Shown piece by piece: positions 26,594 to 37,111 of a stretch of DNA of 64,000 nt. Source of the stretch: Lachnospiraceae bacterium (lineage in GTDB: Bacteria > Bacillota > Clostridia > Lachnospirales > Lachnospiraceae); the NCBI GenBank assembly GCA_022510745.1, contig JAFLSY010000002.1:287775-351774 (forward strand). Direction: 5' to 3'. Below the pieces are notes generated by a model. The model saw nothing but the letters and a program-made list of their open reading frames with translations, was not told the origin of the DNA and made no database searches. Within the stretch, counting starts at the first letter, position 1. Each line of letters opens with the position of its first letter. A program made the position numbers and the translations under genes.

Positions 26594-27835
26594 TTAATCA
26601 GCCAGACTGTGCAAAAACAGGCCGCTCCGTAGTTTAGGCTCAAACCAGGTGGACTTCGGAGGCATTAACAGCCCCGCATCCGCCACCGCAAACAACTCTC
26701 CGATAGACGTAGGATACAGGGAAAAAGCAGCACACATGTCAGTATGTACTCTTCTTTCCAGTTCCTCAAGCCCCCTTATACCGCCTACAAAATCAATTCT
26801 TTTATCTGTCTTAGGATCCTCAATACCCAAAAGCGGCTTCAGCACATAGTCCTGCAAAACGGAAACATCCAGATTCTTTACAGGATCATTGCTCCTAAGT
26901 TTCTCCCCTGCAGTGAGCAGATACCATTTATCTGCCAAAAATAATCCGAACTCTCCCTTAGCCGTGGGTTTTACAGCGGTAGCTCCATTTTCCTTAACAG
27001 TGAAGATTTCTGAGAGCTTCTTTATAAACTCCACCGCATCCATGCCGTTTAAATCCTTTACTACCCGGTTATAATCCATGATCATCAGTTCACTGTCCGG
27101 AAACAGTACCGAAAGGAAATAATTAAACTCCTCATCCCCCGTGTAGTTCGGATGCTCCGCCCTTCGCTTTAAACCTACCTTGACCGCAGAAGCGCACCTG
27201 TGATGTCCGTCCGCAATATAAATATTGCCTAAATCTTTGAAAATAGCTTGAATTTGTTCAATATCCCCCGCTTTATTTATACAGAAGACCCTGTGTGTAA
27301 TACCGTCCTCAGAAACAAAATCGTACAGAGGCGCCTCGACCTTGTTCCTTGCAACTAATTCCCGTAAATCATTTCTGTCCCGATAGGCTAAGAAAATAGG
27401 GCCTGTCTGGGTATTTAAGGTGTCTACATGACGGATACGGTCCTCCTCTTTGTCCGTTCTGGTATTTTCGTGTTTTTTGATCACGCCGCTTAAATAGTCG
27501 TCAATAGAGGCACAGGCCACAATGCCTGTCTGGCTTCTGCCATCCATCACCAACTCGTACAGATAATAAAAAGGACGCTCCTCCTGTATAAATTCCCCCT
27601 TTTCTATCTGCTCATCCAATAGAGATTTCGCTTTTCTGTATACCTGTTCGTCATAGGTATCTATTTCATCAGGCAGCTGGGTTTCGGCTCTGTCTATCCG
27701 CAAAAAGGAATGCTCATTACCGGTTACGGCCTGCTTTGCTTCCTGTCTGTTGTATACATCATAGGGAAGCGCCGCAATACTGCTTTCCAATCCTCTGGCC
27801 GGTCTGAATGCTCGAAAAGGTCTGATTTTCGCCAT
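26594..27835 (-). CDS. DUF1015 family protein
   Basis: 413 residues beginning AKIRPFRAFRPARG, the usual DUF1015 opening, with PYDVYNRQEA (24-33). The diagnostic IYIADGHHRCASAVKVG block is at about 206-222. The ADGHHR motif resembles a ParB/Srx-like nucleotide-binding site, so an ATP-dependent or kinase-like activity has been suggested for the family; not proven. It is highly conserved in anaerobic Firmicutes. RBS GAGGAA, ATG. It sits 20 bases upstream of glgB in the same direction. Confidence 0.88.
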   Translation of the reverse strand: MAKIRPFRAFRPARGLESSIAALPYDVYNRQEAKQAVTGNEHSFLRIDRAETQLPDEIDTYDEQVYRKAKSLLDEQIEKGEFIQEERPFYYLYELVMDGRSQTGIVACASIDDYLSGVIKKHENTRTDKEEDRIRHVDTLNTQTGPIFLAYRDRNDLRELVARNKVEAPLYDFVSEDGITHRVFCINKAGDIEQIQAIFKDLGNIYIADGHHRCASAVKVGLKRRAEHPNYTGDEEFNYFLSVLFPDSELMIMDYNRVVKDLNGMDAVEFIKKLSEIFTVKENGATAVKPTAKGEFGLFLADKWYLLTAGEKLRSNDPVKNLDVSVLQDYVLKPLLGIEDPKTDKRIDFVGGIRGLEELERRVHTDMCAAFSLYPTSIGELFAVADAGLLMPPKSTWFEPKLRSGLFLHSLAD

Positions 27836-27960
27836 GTATAATTCCTCGTTTCCTCTATTATTTCTTATAACCTGTTAAATTTATTTTACCAAAAATTGCT
27901 ATACATCACAAGTCAATGGTGATAAAATATCTGAAGAAACCGTAAAAGAAATAAATTCTT

Positions 27961-27994
27961 TTGACAATACTATAAAAGCCACAATAAAACGAAA
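27961..27994 (+). promoter_or_regulatory. Candidate sigma-A promoter for the 93-residue protein gene
   Basis: An exact TTGACA (27961-27966) is followed 16-17 bases later by AATAAA/ATAAAA. The minus-10 is poor but the minus-35 is perfect, and it is correctly placed 44 bases before the start codon. Confidence 0.4.
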
Positions 27995-28009
27995 AGGATG
28001 GGAAAAAAT

Positions 28010-28291
28010 ATGACTGCAGAAGACAGAAAAATATTAGCCAGAATCAATAAATATGCGGAATCCGTTATGGCGGATATAGACCCTCAGAAAGTGCAGGTAT
28101 CCGCACAGCTTGACAAACTCCGCCCTATCTTACAGGAAATAGCCGATGAACAGGGTGTTTCTTTAGAGGATTTCTTTATTCGTTATATGGATTTACAGAG
28201 TGAATCCGCCTGTCTGGCGGACCAGAAAATGCGCAGTAATTTAGAGGATGTTCTGGCAGACGGGGAGAATCAGCCGATACTGTACCGCTAA
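28010..28291 (+). CDS. Small helical protein of unknown function
   Basis: 93 residues from the ATG at 28010, preferred because AAAGGATGGG lies just upstream; an ATG four codons earlier (27998) overlaps that site. The protein is soluble, acidic and helical, with a heptad-like middle (QVSAQLDKLRPILQEIADEQ). No domain is recognised. It stands alone between divergent and convergent neighbours, with its own promoter-like sequence and a strong terminator, so it is probably an independently expressed gene. Confidence 0.7.
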   Translation: MTAEDRKILARINKYAESVMADIDPQKVQVSAQLDKLRPILQEIADEQGVSLEDFFIRYMDLQSESACLADQKMRSNLEDVLADGENQPILYR

Positions 28292-28331
28292 AAGCTTTTT
28301 TATCATTTCATATCGGGCATCCGCCTTATAG

Positions 28332-28392
28332 AAAAAATTGTGCAGATTACCCTTTGTGAGCAAGCTCTCACGGGCAACCTGCACAATTTTTT
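28332..28392. terminator. Large bidirectional terminator
   Basis: Outer arms AAAAAATTGTGCAG and CTGCACAATTTTTT enclose an inner GTGAG/CTCAC hairpin. A-runs and T-runs on both sides allow termination of the plus-strand small gene and of minus-strand serA. Confidence 0.85.
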
Positions 28393-28414
28393 CTGCATGG
28401 CTGAACTGTTACAT

Positions 28415-29578
28415 TTATTTTACCACGCGAACACGGAACACGCCGTCAATAGCGCTTAATTTCTCTACAATCTGCGCCGTTGCGGGACTCTCCACATCCA
28501 GCATGGTGTATGCTACATTGCCTCTGGACTTATTTGTCATATCTGAAATATTGATTCCGTTATCGCCAAAGCAAGCGGTAAACTTGGTGATCATATTGGC
28601 TACATTCTTATGGAAAATAGCTACTCTTCCTGCCTGCGTGCAGACACCCATATCACAGGCCGGATAATTAACGCTGTTCTTAATATTACCGTTTTCCAGA
28701 TAGTCCATCATTTCTTTCACGGCCATTACCGCGCAGTTATCCTCCGATTCCTCGGTGGAAGCGCCCAAATGGGGGATCACGATGCAGCCCGGTTTACCCG
28801 CGGTAGTAGAATTAGGAAAATCGGAAACATACTTACGAATCTTCCCGCTTGCAATTCCATCCAGTATATCCTGTTCATTCGCAAGTAGATCCCTTGCAAA
28901 ATTCAGAATGACCACACCATCTTTCATCTGTGCAATGGCATCCTTGTTCAGCATTCCCTTTGTAGAGTCTAACAGGGGCACATGGATGGTAATATAGTCG
29001 CAATCTCTGTATATATCCTCTACGTTCAATACATGCTTCACGTCACGGCTCAAATTCCAAGCCGCGTCCACTGACAAGTACGGATCATAACCGTATACTT
29101 CCATGCCGAAGTGCCTTACAGCATTGGCTACCTTGACACCAATAGCGCCCAGACCGATAATACCCAGCTTTTTTCCCATCAGCTCAGTACCTGCAAAGTT
29201 CTTTTTCTCCTTCTCCGCGGTCTTGGCAATATTTTCATCCCCGGCATTATTCTTTACCCATTCAATACCGCCCACCACATCTCTGGCTGCCAAAAGCATA
29301 CCTGCTATGACCAATTCCTTTACGCCATTTGCGTTGGCGCCGGGAGTATTAAATACCACAATACCTTTTTCCGCACACTTATCCAGTGGAATATTGTTCA
29401 CGCCCGCTCCCGCTCTGGCAACGGCAACCAACTTTTCGGGAAAATCCATTTCATGCATGGATGCACTTCTTACCAGAATACCCTCAGCTTCTTCCACACT
29501 TTCCGTCTTAGTATAATTTTCCGTAAAATTCTCCAATCCTACCTTAGAAATAGGATTTAAGCAATAGTATTGAAACAT
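28415..29578 (-). CDS. serA: D-3-phosphoglycerate dehydrogenase
   Basis: 387 residues. The NAD-binding fold has LGIIGLGAIGVKVANAV (about 138-154). Catalytic residues lie in NFARDLLAN (Arg, about 226-234) and IPHLGASTEESE (His, about 273-284). A C-terminal ACT domain (about 320-387) ends DGVFRVRVVK and probably gives feedback inhibition by serine. It oxidises 3-phosphoglycerate to phosphohydroxypyruvate, the first step of serine synthesis. It is second in a serC-serA operon with an 11-base gap. Confidence 0.95.
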   Translation of the reverse strand: MFQYYCLNPISKVGLENFTENYTKTESVEEAEGILVRSASMHEMDFPEKLVAVARAGAGVNNIPLDKCAEKGIVVFNTPGANANGVKELVIAGMLLAARDVVGGIEWVKNNAGDENIAKTAEKEKKNFAGTELMGKKLGIIGLGAIGVKVANAVRHFGMEVYGYDPYLSVDAAWNLSRDVKHVLNVEDIYRDCDYITIHVPLLDSTKGMLNKDAIAQMKDGVVILNFARDLLANEQDILDGIASGKIRKYVSDFPNSTTAGKPGCIVIPHLGASTEESEDNCAVMAVKEMMDYLENGNIKNSVNYPACDMGVCTQAGRVAIFHKNVANMITKFTACFGDNGINISDMTNKSRGNVAYTMLDVESPATAQIVEKLSAIDGVFRVRVVK

Positions 29579-29589
29579 CTTTTTCTCTC

Positions 29590-30675
29590 CTATGCGTTAT
29601 TTTTCTCAAATTCCTTCATAAATGCTACCAGCTTCTCCACTCCTTCTATAGGCATGGCATTGTAGATGCTGGCACGCATACCGCCTACGCTTCTGTGACC
29701 TTTCAGATTGACAAAGCCTGCAGCTGTAGCCTCTTTTATAAATTTGGCATCCAGCTCCTCACTGCCGGTCACAAAAGGTACGTTCATTAAGGAACGGTCT
29801 TCCTTTCTGACAGTTCCCTTAAAAAGGCTGCTTTCATCCAGAAAATCATAAAGAATCTTGGCTTTCTTTTCATTGTAGGCTTTCATAGCCTCCAGACCGC
29901 CCTGCTTCTTTAACCACTTGAACACCTTACCGCAGATATAGATACCATATGCCGGAGGTGTATTATAAAGGGATTCATTATCTGCATGTATCTTATATTT
30001 AAACATAGTGGGAGTACCCGGCAGTACCTCCTCCGTGATCAAATCCTCTCTGATGATCACGATCACCACGCCCGCAGGACCGATATTCTTCTGTACGCCG
30101 CCATAAATCAACGCATATTTGCTTACATCCACAGGCTCCGACAAAAAACAGGAAGAAACATCCGCTACAAGTGGCTTACCCTTGGTATTAGGCAGTGTCT
30201 TGAATTTGGTGCCGTAGATTGTATTATTTTCACAGATATAAACATAATCCGCATCTTCACTGATGGGAAGATCGGAACAATCCGGTATGTAGGAAAAGGT
30301 TTCATCCTCACTGGAAGCAATCTTGTTAGCTTTGCCGTAAATAGATGCTTCCTGATAAGCCTTTTTAGCCCACTGTCCCGTTACTATATAGTCCGCCACA
30401 CCATTTTTCATCAGATTCATGGGAATCATAGCAAATTGGGAGCTGGCGCCGCCCTGTAAAAACAGCACCTTATAATTGTCAGGAATCTGCATCAGTTCTC
30501 TTAAATCAGCTTCTGCATCCTTAATAATTTTATCGTAGGTTTTGGAACGATGGCTCATCTCCATCACGGACATACCGCTTCCCTGATAATCCAACATTTC
30601 CTCTGCCGCTTCTTTTAACACTTCCTCAGGCAGTACCGCGGGGCCTGCCGAAAAATTATAAACTCGCACTTTCAT
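29590..30675 (-). CDS. serC: Phosphoserine aminotransferase
   Basis: 361 residues of class V aminotransferases. It opens YNFSAGPAVLPEEVL. PLP lysine lies in YGGVQKNIGPAG (about 191-202). Substrate residues HRS and GGMRAS near the C-terminus (about 334-339) are conserved. It makes phosphoserine from phosphohydroxypyruvate and glutamate; normal length. ATG with GAGGAGG. A strong promoter lies 34-62 bases upstream, so this is the first gene of serCA. Confidence 0.96.
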   Translation of the reverse strand: MKVRVYNFSAGPAVLPEEVLKEAAEEMLDYQGSGMSVMEMSHRSKTYDKIIKDAEADLRELMQIPDNYKVLFLQGGASSQFAMIPMNLMKNGVADYIVTGQWAKKAYQEASIYGKANKIASSEDETFSYIPDCSDLPISEDADYVYICENNTIYGTKFKTLPNTKGKPLVADVSSCFLSEPVDVSKYALIYGGVQKNIGPAGVVIVIIREDLITEEVLPGTPTMFKYKIHADNESLYNTPPAYGIYICGKVFKWLKKQGGLEAMKAYNEKKAKILYDFLDESSLFKGTVRKEDRSLMNVPFVTGSEELDAKFIKEATAAGFVNLKGHRSVGGMRASIYNAMPIEGVEKLVAFMKEFEKNNA

Positions 30676-30708
30676 TTCCTCCTCGTTTCAGTAACTGACA
30701 TCCGTTTT

Positions 30709-30737
30709 ATTGTAAACGCAATCACTTCTTTCGTCAA
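30709..30737 (-). promoter_or_regulatory. Sigma-A promoter of serCA
   Basis: On the minus strand TTGACG (30737-30732), a 17-base spacer, then TACAAT (30714-30709). Both hexamers match consensus at five of six positions, and no gene intervenes before serC. Confidence 0.8.
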
Positions 30738-30778
30738 CAACCTAATACCTTCTTCTCAAATTTTCTTCCTAATAGGCA

Positions 30779-32161
30779 TTAATAAAACATAACCACCGGC
30801 ACACCGATTTCCAGCATCTCATATAGCTTTGGCGCAACATCGGACGGAAGATTGATGCAGCCGTGGGAGCCGTTTGACATGTATATTTCTCCGCCAAACT
30901 CCCTACGCCAGGAAGCATCATGCAAACCTATATTGCCGTTTACCGGCATCCAATATTTTACAAAGGAGGCATAGCCCGGGCCTCTTAAAATCCTGTTCCT
31001 CTGCATGGCATAAACATAGTTGACACCTTCCGGGGTTCCCATTTTACGCCCCGTATTTCCTGTCACTACATCGGTTTCCAGTAAAAGCTCCCCATCCTCA
31101 TAGTAGTAGAGCTTTTGCGCAGTCATATCCACTTCTACATAGGTATCCCCGATGTCATCCTTTCCTCTCACATAAGCCTCATGTATGTAAGCCGGTACAT
31201 GTACTTCTTCCACACCGTCTAAAAAAGCCTGTTTTAAATATATTTCTTCTGCCTCTATATCTATTTCATTCCCATAGATGCCGCCCTCAATAGTGATAAG
31301 CTCGCCTCTTGTAGAATGAAAAGTATGGATACCGTAGGTATTATATTCCGCACAGAGTGCATCCAAAAATTCTTTCATACCCTCTTCCCGTAATACCAAG
31401 TCCCCTTTTTCATCCAGCAGAAAATCGCCTTCCTTCGTCGTCGTTATCCATCCGGCAACTATATCAGGAGTAAGTGATATTAAGGTATCTCCCATATCAT
31501 AGACTATCCCGCAATTCTGAAAAGCATCCACTTTTTCCCACAGAGTCATAGTTCTCATCATTTCCTCGGTATAGGGTAAATCCACATAACAGGAAGATGC
31601 ATCTATTTCCGTTATACCAACACTCAGTGCTTCTATTACTGTATTTTTCAATACAGCCTCATCCAGTACATCCTTCGTCCCGTCTTTTAGAACATATCCC
31701 TGTTCCAGCTGTATTTCTACTTTTTCGGTTCTTTCATTGTCCCGATAAATACCGCAGTTCTCTAAAGCTTCAGCAAGCATCGTCTCATCCGGCTGAATCT
31801 GAGGTGAAAGTGTTCTGTAACGGAAGTCAAATATATTGATGATCCATAAAAAAGGGTTTTGTCCGGACTGTATAACGCTTAATTGACCAAAATAGTCAAT
31901 CTTTAATCCAATCTCTTCAAACGAAATAATATAGACATGCCCGTAGGCATCCTGCACGGAGAAAGAATCCTTTCCGTATTGCATCTTTAGTTCTTCGTTT
32001 ACCTGTTCCACAGACTTACCGGTACAATAAATCCCGTTGATAAAGGTTCCCGGTCCAAATCCCTCCCTAAACATAAAACCCATCACAAAATACAGGATGA
32101 TCAGAAGCAGGAACCCGAAAATAACGGTAAGCTGTATCATCAGCCCTCTTCTTTTTGTCAT
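30779..32161 (-). CDS. L,D-transpeptidase (YkuD) with peptidoglycan-binding-like domains
   Basis: 460 residues. One N-terminal membrane anchor (about 9-30) leaves the protein outside. The middle (about 35-330) carries two VanW/PG_binding_4-like segments (FINGIYCTGKSVEQVNEEL). The YkuD catalytic domain (about 335-460) ends with SHGCINLPSDVA, where Cys435 is the nucleophile and the His of HDASWRREFGG contributes. It forms 3-3 cross-links in peptidoglycan, which resist many beta-lactams. It lies 16 bases after ilvB, but its role is unrelated to that operon. ATG, GGGGGAG ribosome site. Confidence 0.92.
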   Translation of the reverse strand: MTKRRGLMIQLTVIFGFLLLIILYFVMGFMFREGFGPGTFINGIYCTGKSVEQVNEELKMQYGKDSFSVQDAYGHVYIISFEEIGLKIDYFGQLSVIQSGQNPFLWIINIFDFRYRTLSPQIQPDETMLAEALENCGIYRDNERTEKVEIQLEQGYVLKDGTKDVLDEAVLKNTVIEALSVGITEIDASSCYVDLPYTEEMMRTMTLWEKVDAFQNCGIVYDMGDTLISLTPDIVAGWITTTKEGDFLLDEKGDLVLREEGMKEFLDALCAEYNTYGIHTFHSTRGELITIEGGIYGNEIDIEAEEIYLKQAFLDGVEEVHVPAYIHEAYVRGKDDIGDTYVEVDMTAQKLYYYEDGELLLETDVVTGNTGRKMGTPEGVNYVYAMQRNRILRGPGYASFVKYWMPVNGNIGLHDASWRREFGGEIYMSNGSHGCINLPSDVAPKLYEMLEIGVPVVMFY

Positions 32162-32177
32162 ACTCCCCCAACGAATT

Positions 32178-33854
32178 TTATCTCTGGTTTAAGTCGTCCT
32201 CATCAAAAGCCTCGCTGATGGGTGCACCCGCAGGTACCATGGGGAATACCTTATCGTCCTCTGGAATCACACATTCAATTACCACAGGCGCATTAAGGGA
32301 AATCGCTTTTTCTAAAGCCGGTGCAACCTCTTCCTTTTTGGTGACGCGGATCGCTGTACATCCCAGCCCTTCCGATACCTTACAGAAATCTACCTTATCC
32401 TGCAATACGGTCTGGGAATAACGGTGATCATAAAACAGCGTCTGCCACTGGCGTACCATACCCAGCACATGATTATTTATGATCACCTGAATGATCGGTA
32501 TATTGTACCGGCTGGCCGTTGCCAGTTCGTTCATATTCATACGAAAACATCCATCGCCCGCAATATTGATACAGATCTTATCAGGTCTTCCCACTTTTGC
32601 ACCGATGCAGGCTCCCAAGCCATAGCCCATAGTACCCAAGCCGCCGGAAGAAAGGAAGGTTCTAGGCTCCGTATATTTATAATACTGTGCGGCCCACATC
32701 TGATGCTGACCGACATCGGTACTGATCAGAGCCTGCCCCTTTGTTACCCTGTCGATTTCTTCGATCACATAGGGACAGGAAAGCTCATCCTGCGCATACT
32801 TGAGAGGATATTTTTCTTTTAATTCTTTTATGTGCTGCATCCATTCGGGATGTGATTGTTTTTCAAAACGATTATTCAGTTCCTTTAAAACACATCTTAG
32901 ATCACCTATGATACCGGTATAGGCCGAGATATTTTTGCCAATTTCCGCCGCATCGATATCAATATGCAACACCTTGGCATTTTTAGCGAAGGTAGCCGGA
33001 TTTCCGATTACCCTGTCGGAAAATCTTGCACCCAATGCAACCAGCAGATCACACTCGCTGACACCGAAGTTGGATGTTTTTGTGCCATGCATACCTATCA
33101 TACCGGTATATCTCTCACTTTTGCCGTCAAAAGCGCCCTTACCCATCAGCGTATCGCAGACCGGAGCATCCAGTTTCTCCGCAAATTCATGTACCTGCTC
33201 TGCCGCACCGGAAATAATAGCGCCGCCGCCCAGATAGATATAAGGTTTTTTCGCATTATTAAGCAGCTCCGCGGCCTTTTGCAGATCCTCTTCCGTAAAC
33301 CGGTTGACAATTTCCGGTTTGGCGGGCGTAATGGGGGTAAAGTCACAGGTATTAGCGGTTACATCCTTCGTAATATCCACCAATACAGGCCCGGGTCTTC
33401 CTGATTTTGCAATGTCAAATGCCTTTCTTAAGGTATCCGCCAAAATATTTACGTCCTTTACAATATAGCCATGCTTGGTAATGGGCATGGTCACGCCCGC
33501 AATATCCACTTCCTGAAAAGAATCCTTTCCAAGCAGGGGCAGATTTACATTTGCAGTAATGGCTACCATGGGAACGGAGTCCATGTAGGCAGTGGCAATT
33601 CCGGTCACCAGATTCGTAGCGCCGGGACCGCTGGTTGCCAGACAGACGCCCACCCTTCCGGTAGCTCTGGCATAACCATCCGCCGCATGAGCTGCGCCCT
33701 GCTCGTGAGAAGTCAAGATATGTCTGATTTCACTGCTATGTTTATACAGCTCGTCATACACATTTAAGATGGTGCCGCCTGGATAGCCGAAAACGGTATC
33801 CACTCCCTGTTCTTTTAAACATTCTATTACAATTTCTGCGCCTGTTAGCTGCAT
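32178..33854 (-). CDS. ilvB: Acetolactate synthase large subunit
   Basis: 558 residues with the three thiamine-enzyme domains. The N-terminal part holds the catalytic Glu (TSHEQGAAHAADGYAR, about 48-63). The C-terminal thiamine diphosphate motif GDGCFRMNMNELATASRYN ends near 450, followed by INNHVLGMVRQWQ. It condenses pyruvate to acetolactate, or with 2-oxobutyrate, for valine, leucine and isoleucine. No small regulatory subunit (ilvN/ilvH) or ilvC is adjacent, so those must lie elsewhere. Third gene of leuB-ilvD-ilvB; AAGGAGG before ATG. Confidence 0.95.
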   Translation of the reverse strand: MQLTGAEIVIECLKEQGVDTVFGYPGGTILNVYDELYKHSSEIRHILTSHEQGAAHAADGYARATGRVGVCLATSGPGATNLVTGIATAYMDSVPMVAITANVNLPLLGKDSFQEVDIAGVTMPITKHGYIVKDVNILADTLRKAFDIAKSGRPGPVLVDITKDVTANTCDFTPITPAKPEIVNRFTEEDLQKAAELLNNAKKPYIYLGGGAIISGAAEQVHEFAEKLDAPVCDTLMGKGAFDGKSERYTGMIGMHGTKTSNFGVSECDLLVALGARFSDRVIGNPATFAKNAKVLHIDIDAAEIGKNISAYTGIIGDLRCVLKELNNRFEKQSHPEWMQHIKELKEKYPLKYAQDELSCPYVIEEIDRVTKGQALISTDVGQHQMWAAQYYKYTEPRTFLSSGGLGTMGYGLGACIGAKVGRPDKICINIAGDGCFRMNMNELATASRYNIPIIQVIINNHVLGMVRQWQTLFYDHRYSQTVLQDKVDFCKVSEGLGCTAIRVTKKEEVAPALEKAISLNAPVVIECVIPEDDKVFPMVPAGAPISEAFDEDDLNQR

Positions 33855-33878
33855 ATCTAATCCTCCTTTAACTGTCCT

Positions 33879-35555
33879 CTAATTATTTTTTGAGGGCAGT
33901 TCTAAAATCGCACCGCGGTTTCCGCTGGTAACCAGTTCACGGTAGCGTGCCAGATACCCGGTATTTACCTTGGGTTCCCTAGGCTGCCATGCAGCGCGTC
34001 GCCTAGCCATTTCCTCATCGGAAATCTTCACATTCAAAGCATTCTCCGGAATATTGATGCTGATAATATCTCCTTCTTCCACCAATGCGATCGGGCCGCC
34101 TACGGCTGCTTCCGGGGACACATGCCCAATGGATGCCCCTCTGGAGGCACCAGAGAAACGACCGTCCGTAATGAGCGCCACTGATGAACCTAGACCCATT
34201 CCCGCGATTGCGGAGGTAGGATTTAACATCTCCCTCATGCCGGGGCCCCCCTTGGGGCCTTCATAACGGATCACTACCACGTCGCCCGCTACAATCTTTC
34301 CACCTTTAATAGCTTCAATCGCGTCTTCCTCACAATCGAACACTCTGGCAGGTCCTTCGTGTACCATCATCTCCGGCACCACAGCAGAACGTTTCACCAC
34401 ACCGGAATCCGGCGCCAGATTGCCTTTTAATACGGCAATACCGCCCGTCTTGGAATAGGGATTCTCCACGGGCCGAATGACATTTTCGTTCGTGTTTACG
34501 GCATCCGCAATATTTTCTCCCACAGTCTTTCCTGTTGCCGTGATCAAGTCCAAATGTAACAGATTCAGCTTGGAGAGTTCCTTCATGACTGCATAAACGC
34601 CGCCCGCTTCATTCAAATCCTCCATATAGGTAGGACCTGCAGGCGCTAAGTGGCACAGATTGGGGGTCTTTGCGGAGAGTTCATTTGCAATGTCCAGATT
34701 CAGATCCACGCCCGCTTCGTGCGCAATAGCCGGTAAATGCAGCATGGTATTGGTGGAACAGCCCAGCGCCATATCCACTGTCAGAGCATTTAAAAAGGCT
34801 TCTTTCGTCATAATATCCCTGGGTTTAATATTCTTTTCTACCAATTCCATAATTTTCATACCGGCATGCTTTGCCAGACGAATTCTCTCGGAATAGACGG
34901 CCGGAATGGTACCGTTACCTTTCAATCCCATTCCGATGGCTTCGGTCAGGCAGTTCATGGAATTAGCGGTATACATACCGGAACAGGAACCGCAGGTAGG
35001 ACATACCTTCTCCTCATACTCACAGAGTTCCTCCATGGTCATGGAGCCTGCCGCTACACTTCCTACCGCTTCAAACATGGAAGAGAGGCTTCTCTTCTCT
35101 CCCTTTACCCTGCCGGCCAGCATGGGGCCGCCGGATACAAAGACAGTGGGAATATTCAGTCTGGCTGCAGCCATCAAAAGGCCGGGCACATTCTTATCAC
35201 AATTGGGAATACATACCAGTCCGTCAAATCCATGCGCTATAGCCATGCATTCGGTACTGTCCGCGATCAAATCTCTGGTAACCAGAGAGTACTTCATACC
35301 GATATGTCCCATGGCAATACCGTCGCAGACCGCAATGGCCGGGAACATGACCGGTGTGCCGCCTGCCATGGCAACACCCAGCTTTACCGCCTCCGTAATC
35401 TTATCCAGATTCATATGTCCGGGCACAATTTCGTTATAGGAACTTACAATACCGATCAAAGGTCTTTTCCGTTCCTCTTCCGTAAAGCCCAATGCATTAA
35501 ACAGACTCCTGTGGGGGGCCTGACTGGTACCCGTTTTTACAGAATCACTTCTCAT
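33879..35555 (-). CDS. ilvD: Dihydroxy-acid dehydratase
   Basis: 558 residues, normal length. Cluster ligands are visible in [11 protein letters not shown] (about 117-127) and [19 protein letters not shown] (about 187-205). The Mg-binding [15 protein letters not shown] is near 78-92, and [12 protein letters not shown] (about 463-474) is the C-terminal signature. It makes the 2-oxo acids of valine and isoleucine synthesis and depends on an Fe-S cluster. It lies 33 bases after leuB and 24 bases before ilvB. RBS AAGGAGGAG, ATG. Confidence 0.96.
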   Translation of the reverse strand: MRSDSVKTGTSQAPHRSLFNALGFTEEERKRPLIGIVSSYNEIVPGHMNLDKITEAVKLGVAMAGGTPVMFPAIAVCDGIAMGHIGMKYSLVTRDLIADSTECMAIAHGFDGLVCIPNCDKNVPGLLMAAARLNIPTVFVSGGPMLAGRVKGEKRSLSSMFEAVGSVAAGSMTMEELCEYEEKVCPTCGSCSGMYTANSMNCLTEAIGMGLKGNGTIPAVYSERIRLAKHAGMKIMELVEKNIKPRDIMTKEAFLNALTVDMALGCSTNTMLHLPAIAHEAGVDLNLDIANELSAKTPNLCHLAPAGPTYMEDLNEAGGVYAVMKELSKLNLLHLDLITATGKTVGENIADAVNTNENVIRPVENPYSKTGGIAVLKGNLAPDSGVVKRSAVVPEMMVHEGPARVFDCEEDAIEAIKGGKIVAGDVVVIRYEGPKGGPGMREMLNPTSAIAGMGLGSSVALITDGRFSGASRGASIGHVSPEAAVGGPIALVEEGDIISINIPENALNVKISDEEMARRRAAWQPREPKVNTGYLARYRELVTSGNRGAILELPSKNN

Positions 35556-35588
35556 GTACTTATCTCCTCCTTATTTTAAAACCCTTAC

Positions 35589-36671
35589 TTATAATCTTTC
35601 CGTAATCAAACTACCCATCTCAGAACAGCTTACCTGCTTACATCCCTCAGCCATAATATCCACTGTCCGATACCCTTCCTTCAACACCTGCTGCACCGCA
35701 GCTTCTATTTCATCCGCCGCTTTATCCAGATCAAAGCTGAAACGCAGCATCATAGCCGCACTTAAGATTGTGGCAATCGGATTAGCGATATTCTGTCCCG
35801 CAATATCGGGAGCGGAACCATGGCTGGGCTCATAGAGTCCGAATTTCGTATCGTTTAAGGACGCACTTGCCAGCATACCGATGGAACCGGTCACCATACT
35901 GGCCTCATCAGATAAAATATCACCAAACATGTTCTCCGTTAATATAACATCAAACTGAGCCGGATTTTTTACCAACTGCATGGCACAGTTGTCCACCAGC
36001 ATATGTTCTAACTCTACCTCAGGATAATCCTTAGCCACTTCCTCTACCACCGCTCTCCAAAGTCTGGAGGAATCCAATACATTGGCTTTATCCACGCTGG
36101 TCACCTTTTTCTTTCTTTTCATGGCGATATCAAAGCCTTTAATGGCAATTCTGCGGATTTCCTTTTCATCATAAGTCAGAGTGTCTATCGCTTTTCTGAT
36201 GCCGTTTTCTTCCACGGTCCTGCGTTCCCCAAAGTACAGGCCCCCCGTCAGTTCCCGCATGATCATGATATCGAAACCTGCCCGGCTGATTTCCTCTTTT
36301 AAAGGACAGGCTCCCGCCAATTCTTTATATAGAAATGCCGGCCGCAGATTTGCAAACAGATTGAGCTCCTTACGAATTTTTAACAGCCCTGCTTCGGGAC
36401 GTTTCTCAGGCGGCAGTTTATACCAGGGCGAAGTCGTGGTATTGCCGCCGATGGAACCCATAAGCACTGCCTCTGCCGCCTTTGCAGCCGCAACAGCCTC
36501 CTCCGTTAAAGGCACTCCATGTACATCTATGGAGGCGCCTCCCATTAAAATATCCGTAAAGACAGGCGTAAAATCAAACTTCTCGCCGGCCTTTACCAAC
36601 ACTTTCTTGGCTTCCGCCACAATTTCCGGTCCGATACCGTCACCGGGAATACAAGTAATCTGTAAATTCAT
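35589..36671 (-). CDS. leuB: 3-isopropylmalate dehydrogenase
   Basis: 360 residues from the ATG at 36671, 3 bases after AGGGAG; an open upstream extension of 58 codons runs through a terminator and is not coding. Features are GDGIGPEIV (9-17), substrate Arg residues in [16 protein letters not shown], metal Asp residues ([19 protein letters not shown]) and [11 protein letters not shown]. It oxidises and decarboxylates 3-isopropylmalate in leucine synthesis. leuA and leuCD are not nearby. No T-box, leucine-leader peptide or riboswitch is visible in the 113-base gap to yajC. Confidence 0.95.
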   Translation of the reverse strand: MNLQITCIPGDGIGPEIVAEAKKVLVKAGEKFDFTPVFTDILMGGASIDVHGVPLTEEAVAAAKAAEAVLMGSIGGNTTTSPWYKLPPEKRPEAGLLKIRKELNLFANLRPAFLYKELAGACPLKEEISRAGFDIMIMRELTGGLYFGERRTVEENGIRKAIDTLTYDEKEIRRIAIKGFDIAMKRKKKVTSVDKANVLDSSRLWRAVVEEVAKDYPEVELEHMLVDNCAMQLVKNPAQFDVILTENMFGDILSDEASMVTGSIGMLASASLNDTKFGLYEPSHGSAPDIAGQNIANPIATILSAAMMLRFSFDLDKAADEIEAAVQQVLKEGYRTVDIMAEGCKQVSCSEMGSLITERL

Positions 36672-36715
36672 TTTCTCCCTCTTTTCCTTACATATTTCAT
36701 ATTCGTCACAATCGC

Positions 36716-36758
36716 AAAAAGTCCCGAAACCGCATGGACTTGCACATGGGCTCGGAAC
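36716..36758. terminator. Terminator between yajC and leuB
   Basis: Minus-strand stem GTTCCGAG with TTTCGGGAC (imperfect, with an inner CATG pairing) is followed by TTTTTGCG. T-runs lie on both sides. It separates the tgt/yajC unit from the branched-chain amino acid genes. Confidence 0.6.
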
Positions 36759-36784
36759 CTTTTTCGCTGTTGTCCGCAAAGGGC

Positions 36785-37111
36785 TTATGCCTCGCCGGGC
36801 TTCTCCACACGGCTGATTGCGCTCTTTTCCATGGGAATACGGCAATTCTTATTGTTCCCGAATTCTACAATGACCGTATCGTCATTAATATCAATAACAA
36901 TACCGATAAATCCGGAAGTCGTCAGCACACAGTCCCCCGTTTCCAGAGAAGATATCATGGCTGCCAGCCTTTTCTGTTCTTTCTTCTGCGGTCTCATTAA
37001 GAAAAACCACATTGCTCCGAAGATAACCACATAGACAAGCACCATCGTTATGAAAGAGCCTGTCGCACTTCCGGCCTCCGCCGCTGCCGCATCACTAAGT
37101 AATATGCCCAT
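36785..37111 (-). CDS. yajC: Preprotein translocase subunit YajC
   Basis: 108 residues from the ATG at 37111, which has AGGAGG 10 bases upstream; the 16-codon extension before it lacks a ribosome site. One membrane segment (about 18-40) is followed by the YajC signature [13 protein letters not shown] (about 36-48) and a small beta domain ([20 protein letters not shown]). It is an accessory to SecDF in protein export. secD and secF, which often follow, are absent; leuB follows instead. The acidic C-terminus is slightly longer than usual. Confidence 0.95.
   Translation of the reverse strand: MGILLSDAAAAEAGSATGSFITMVLVYVVIFGAMWFFLMRPQKKEQKRLAAMISSLETGDCVLTTSGFIGIVIDINDDTVIVEFGNNKNCRIPMEKSAISRVEKPGEA

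Noticed and set aside
36672..36784. T-box or leucine leader upstream of leuB
   Set aside because: The gap is only 113 bases, with no T-box sequence, no run of Leu codons and a single terminator explained by yajC.
36672..36845. 58-codon N-terminal extension of leuB
   Set aside because: It runs through a terminator and yajC sequence, lacks a ribosome site and does not resemble isopropylmalate dehydrogenases.
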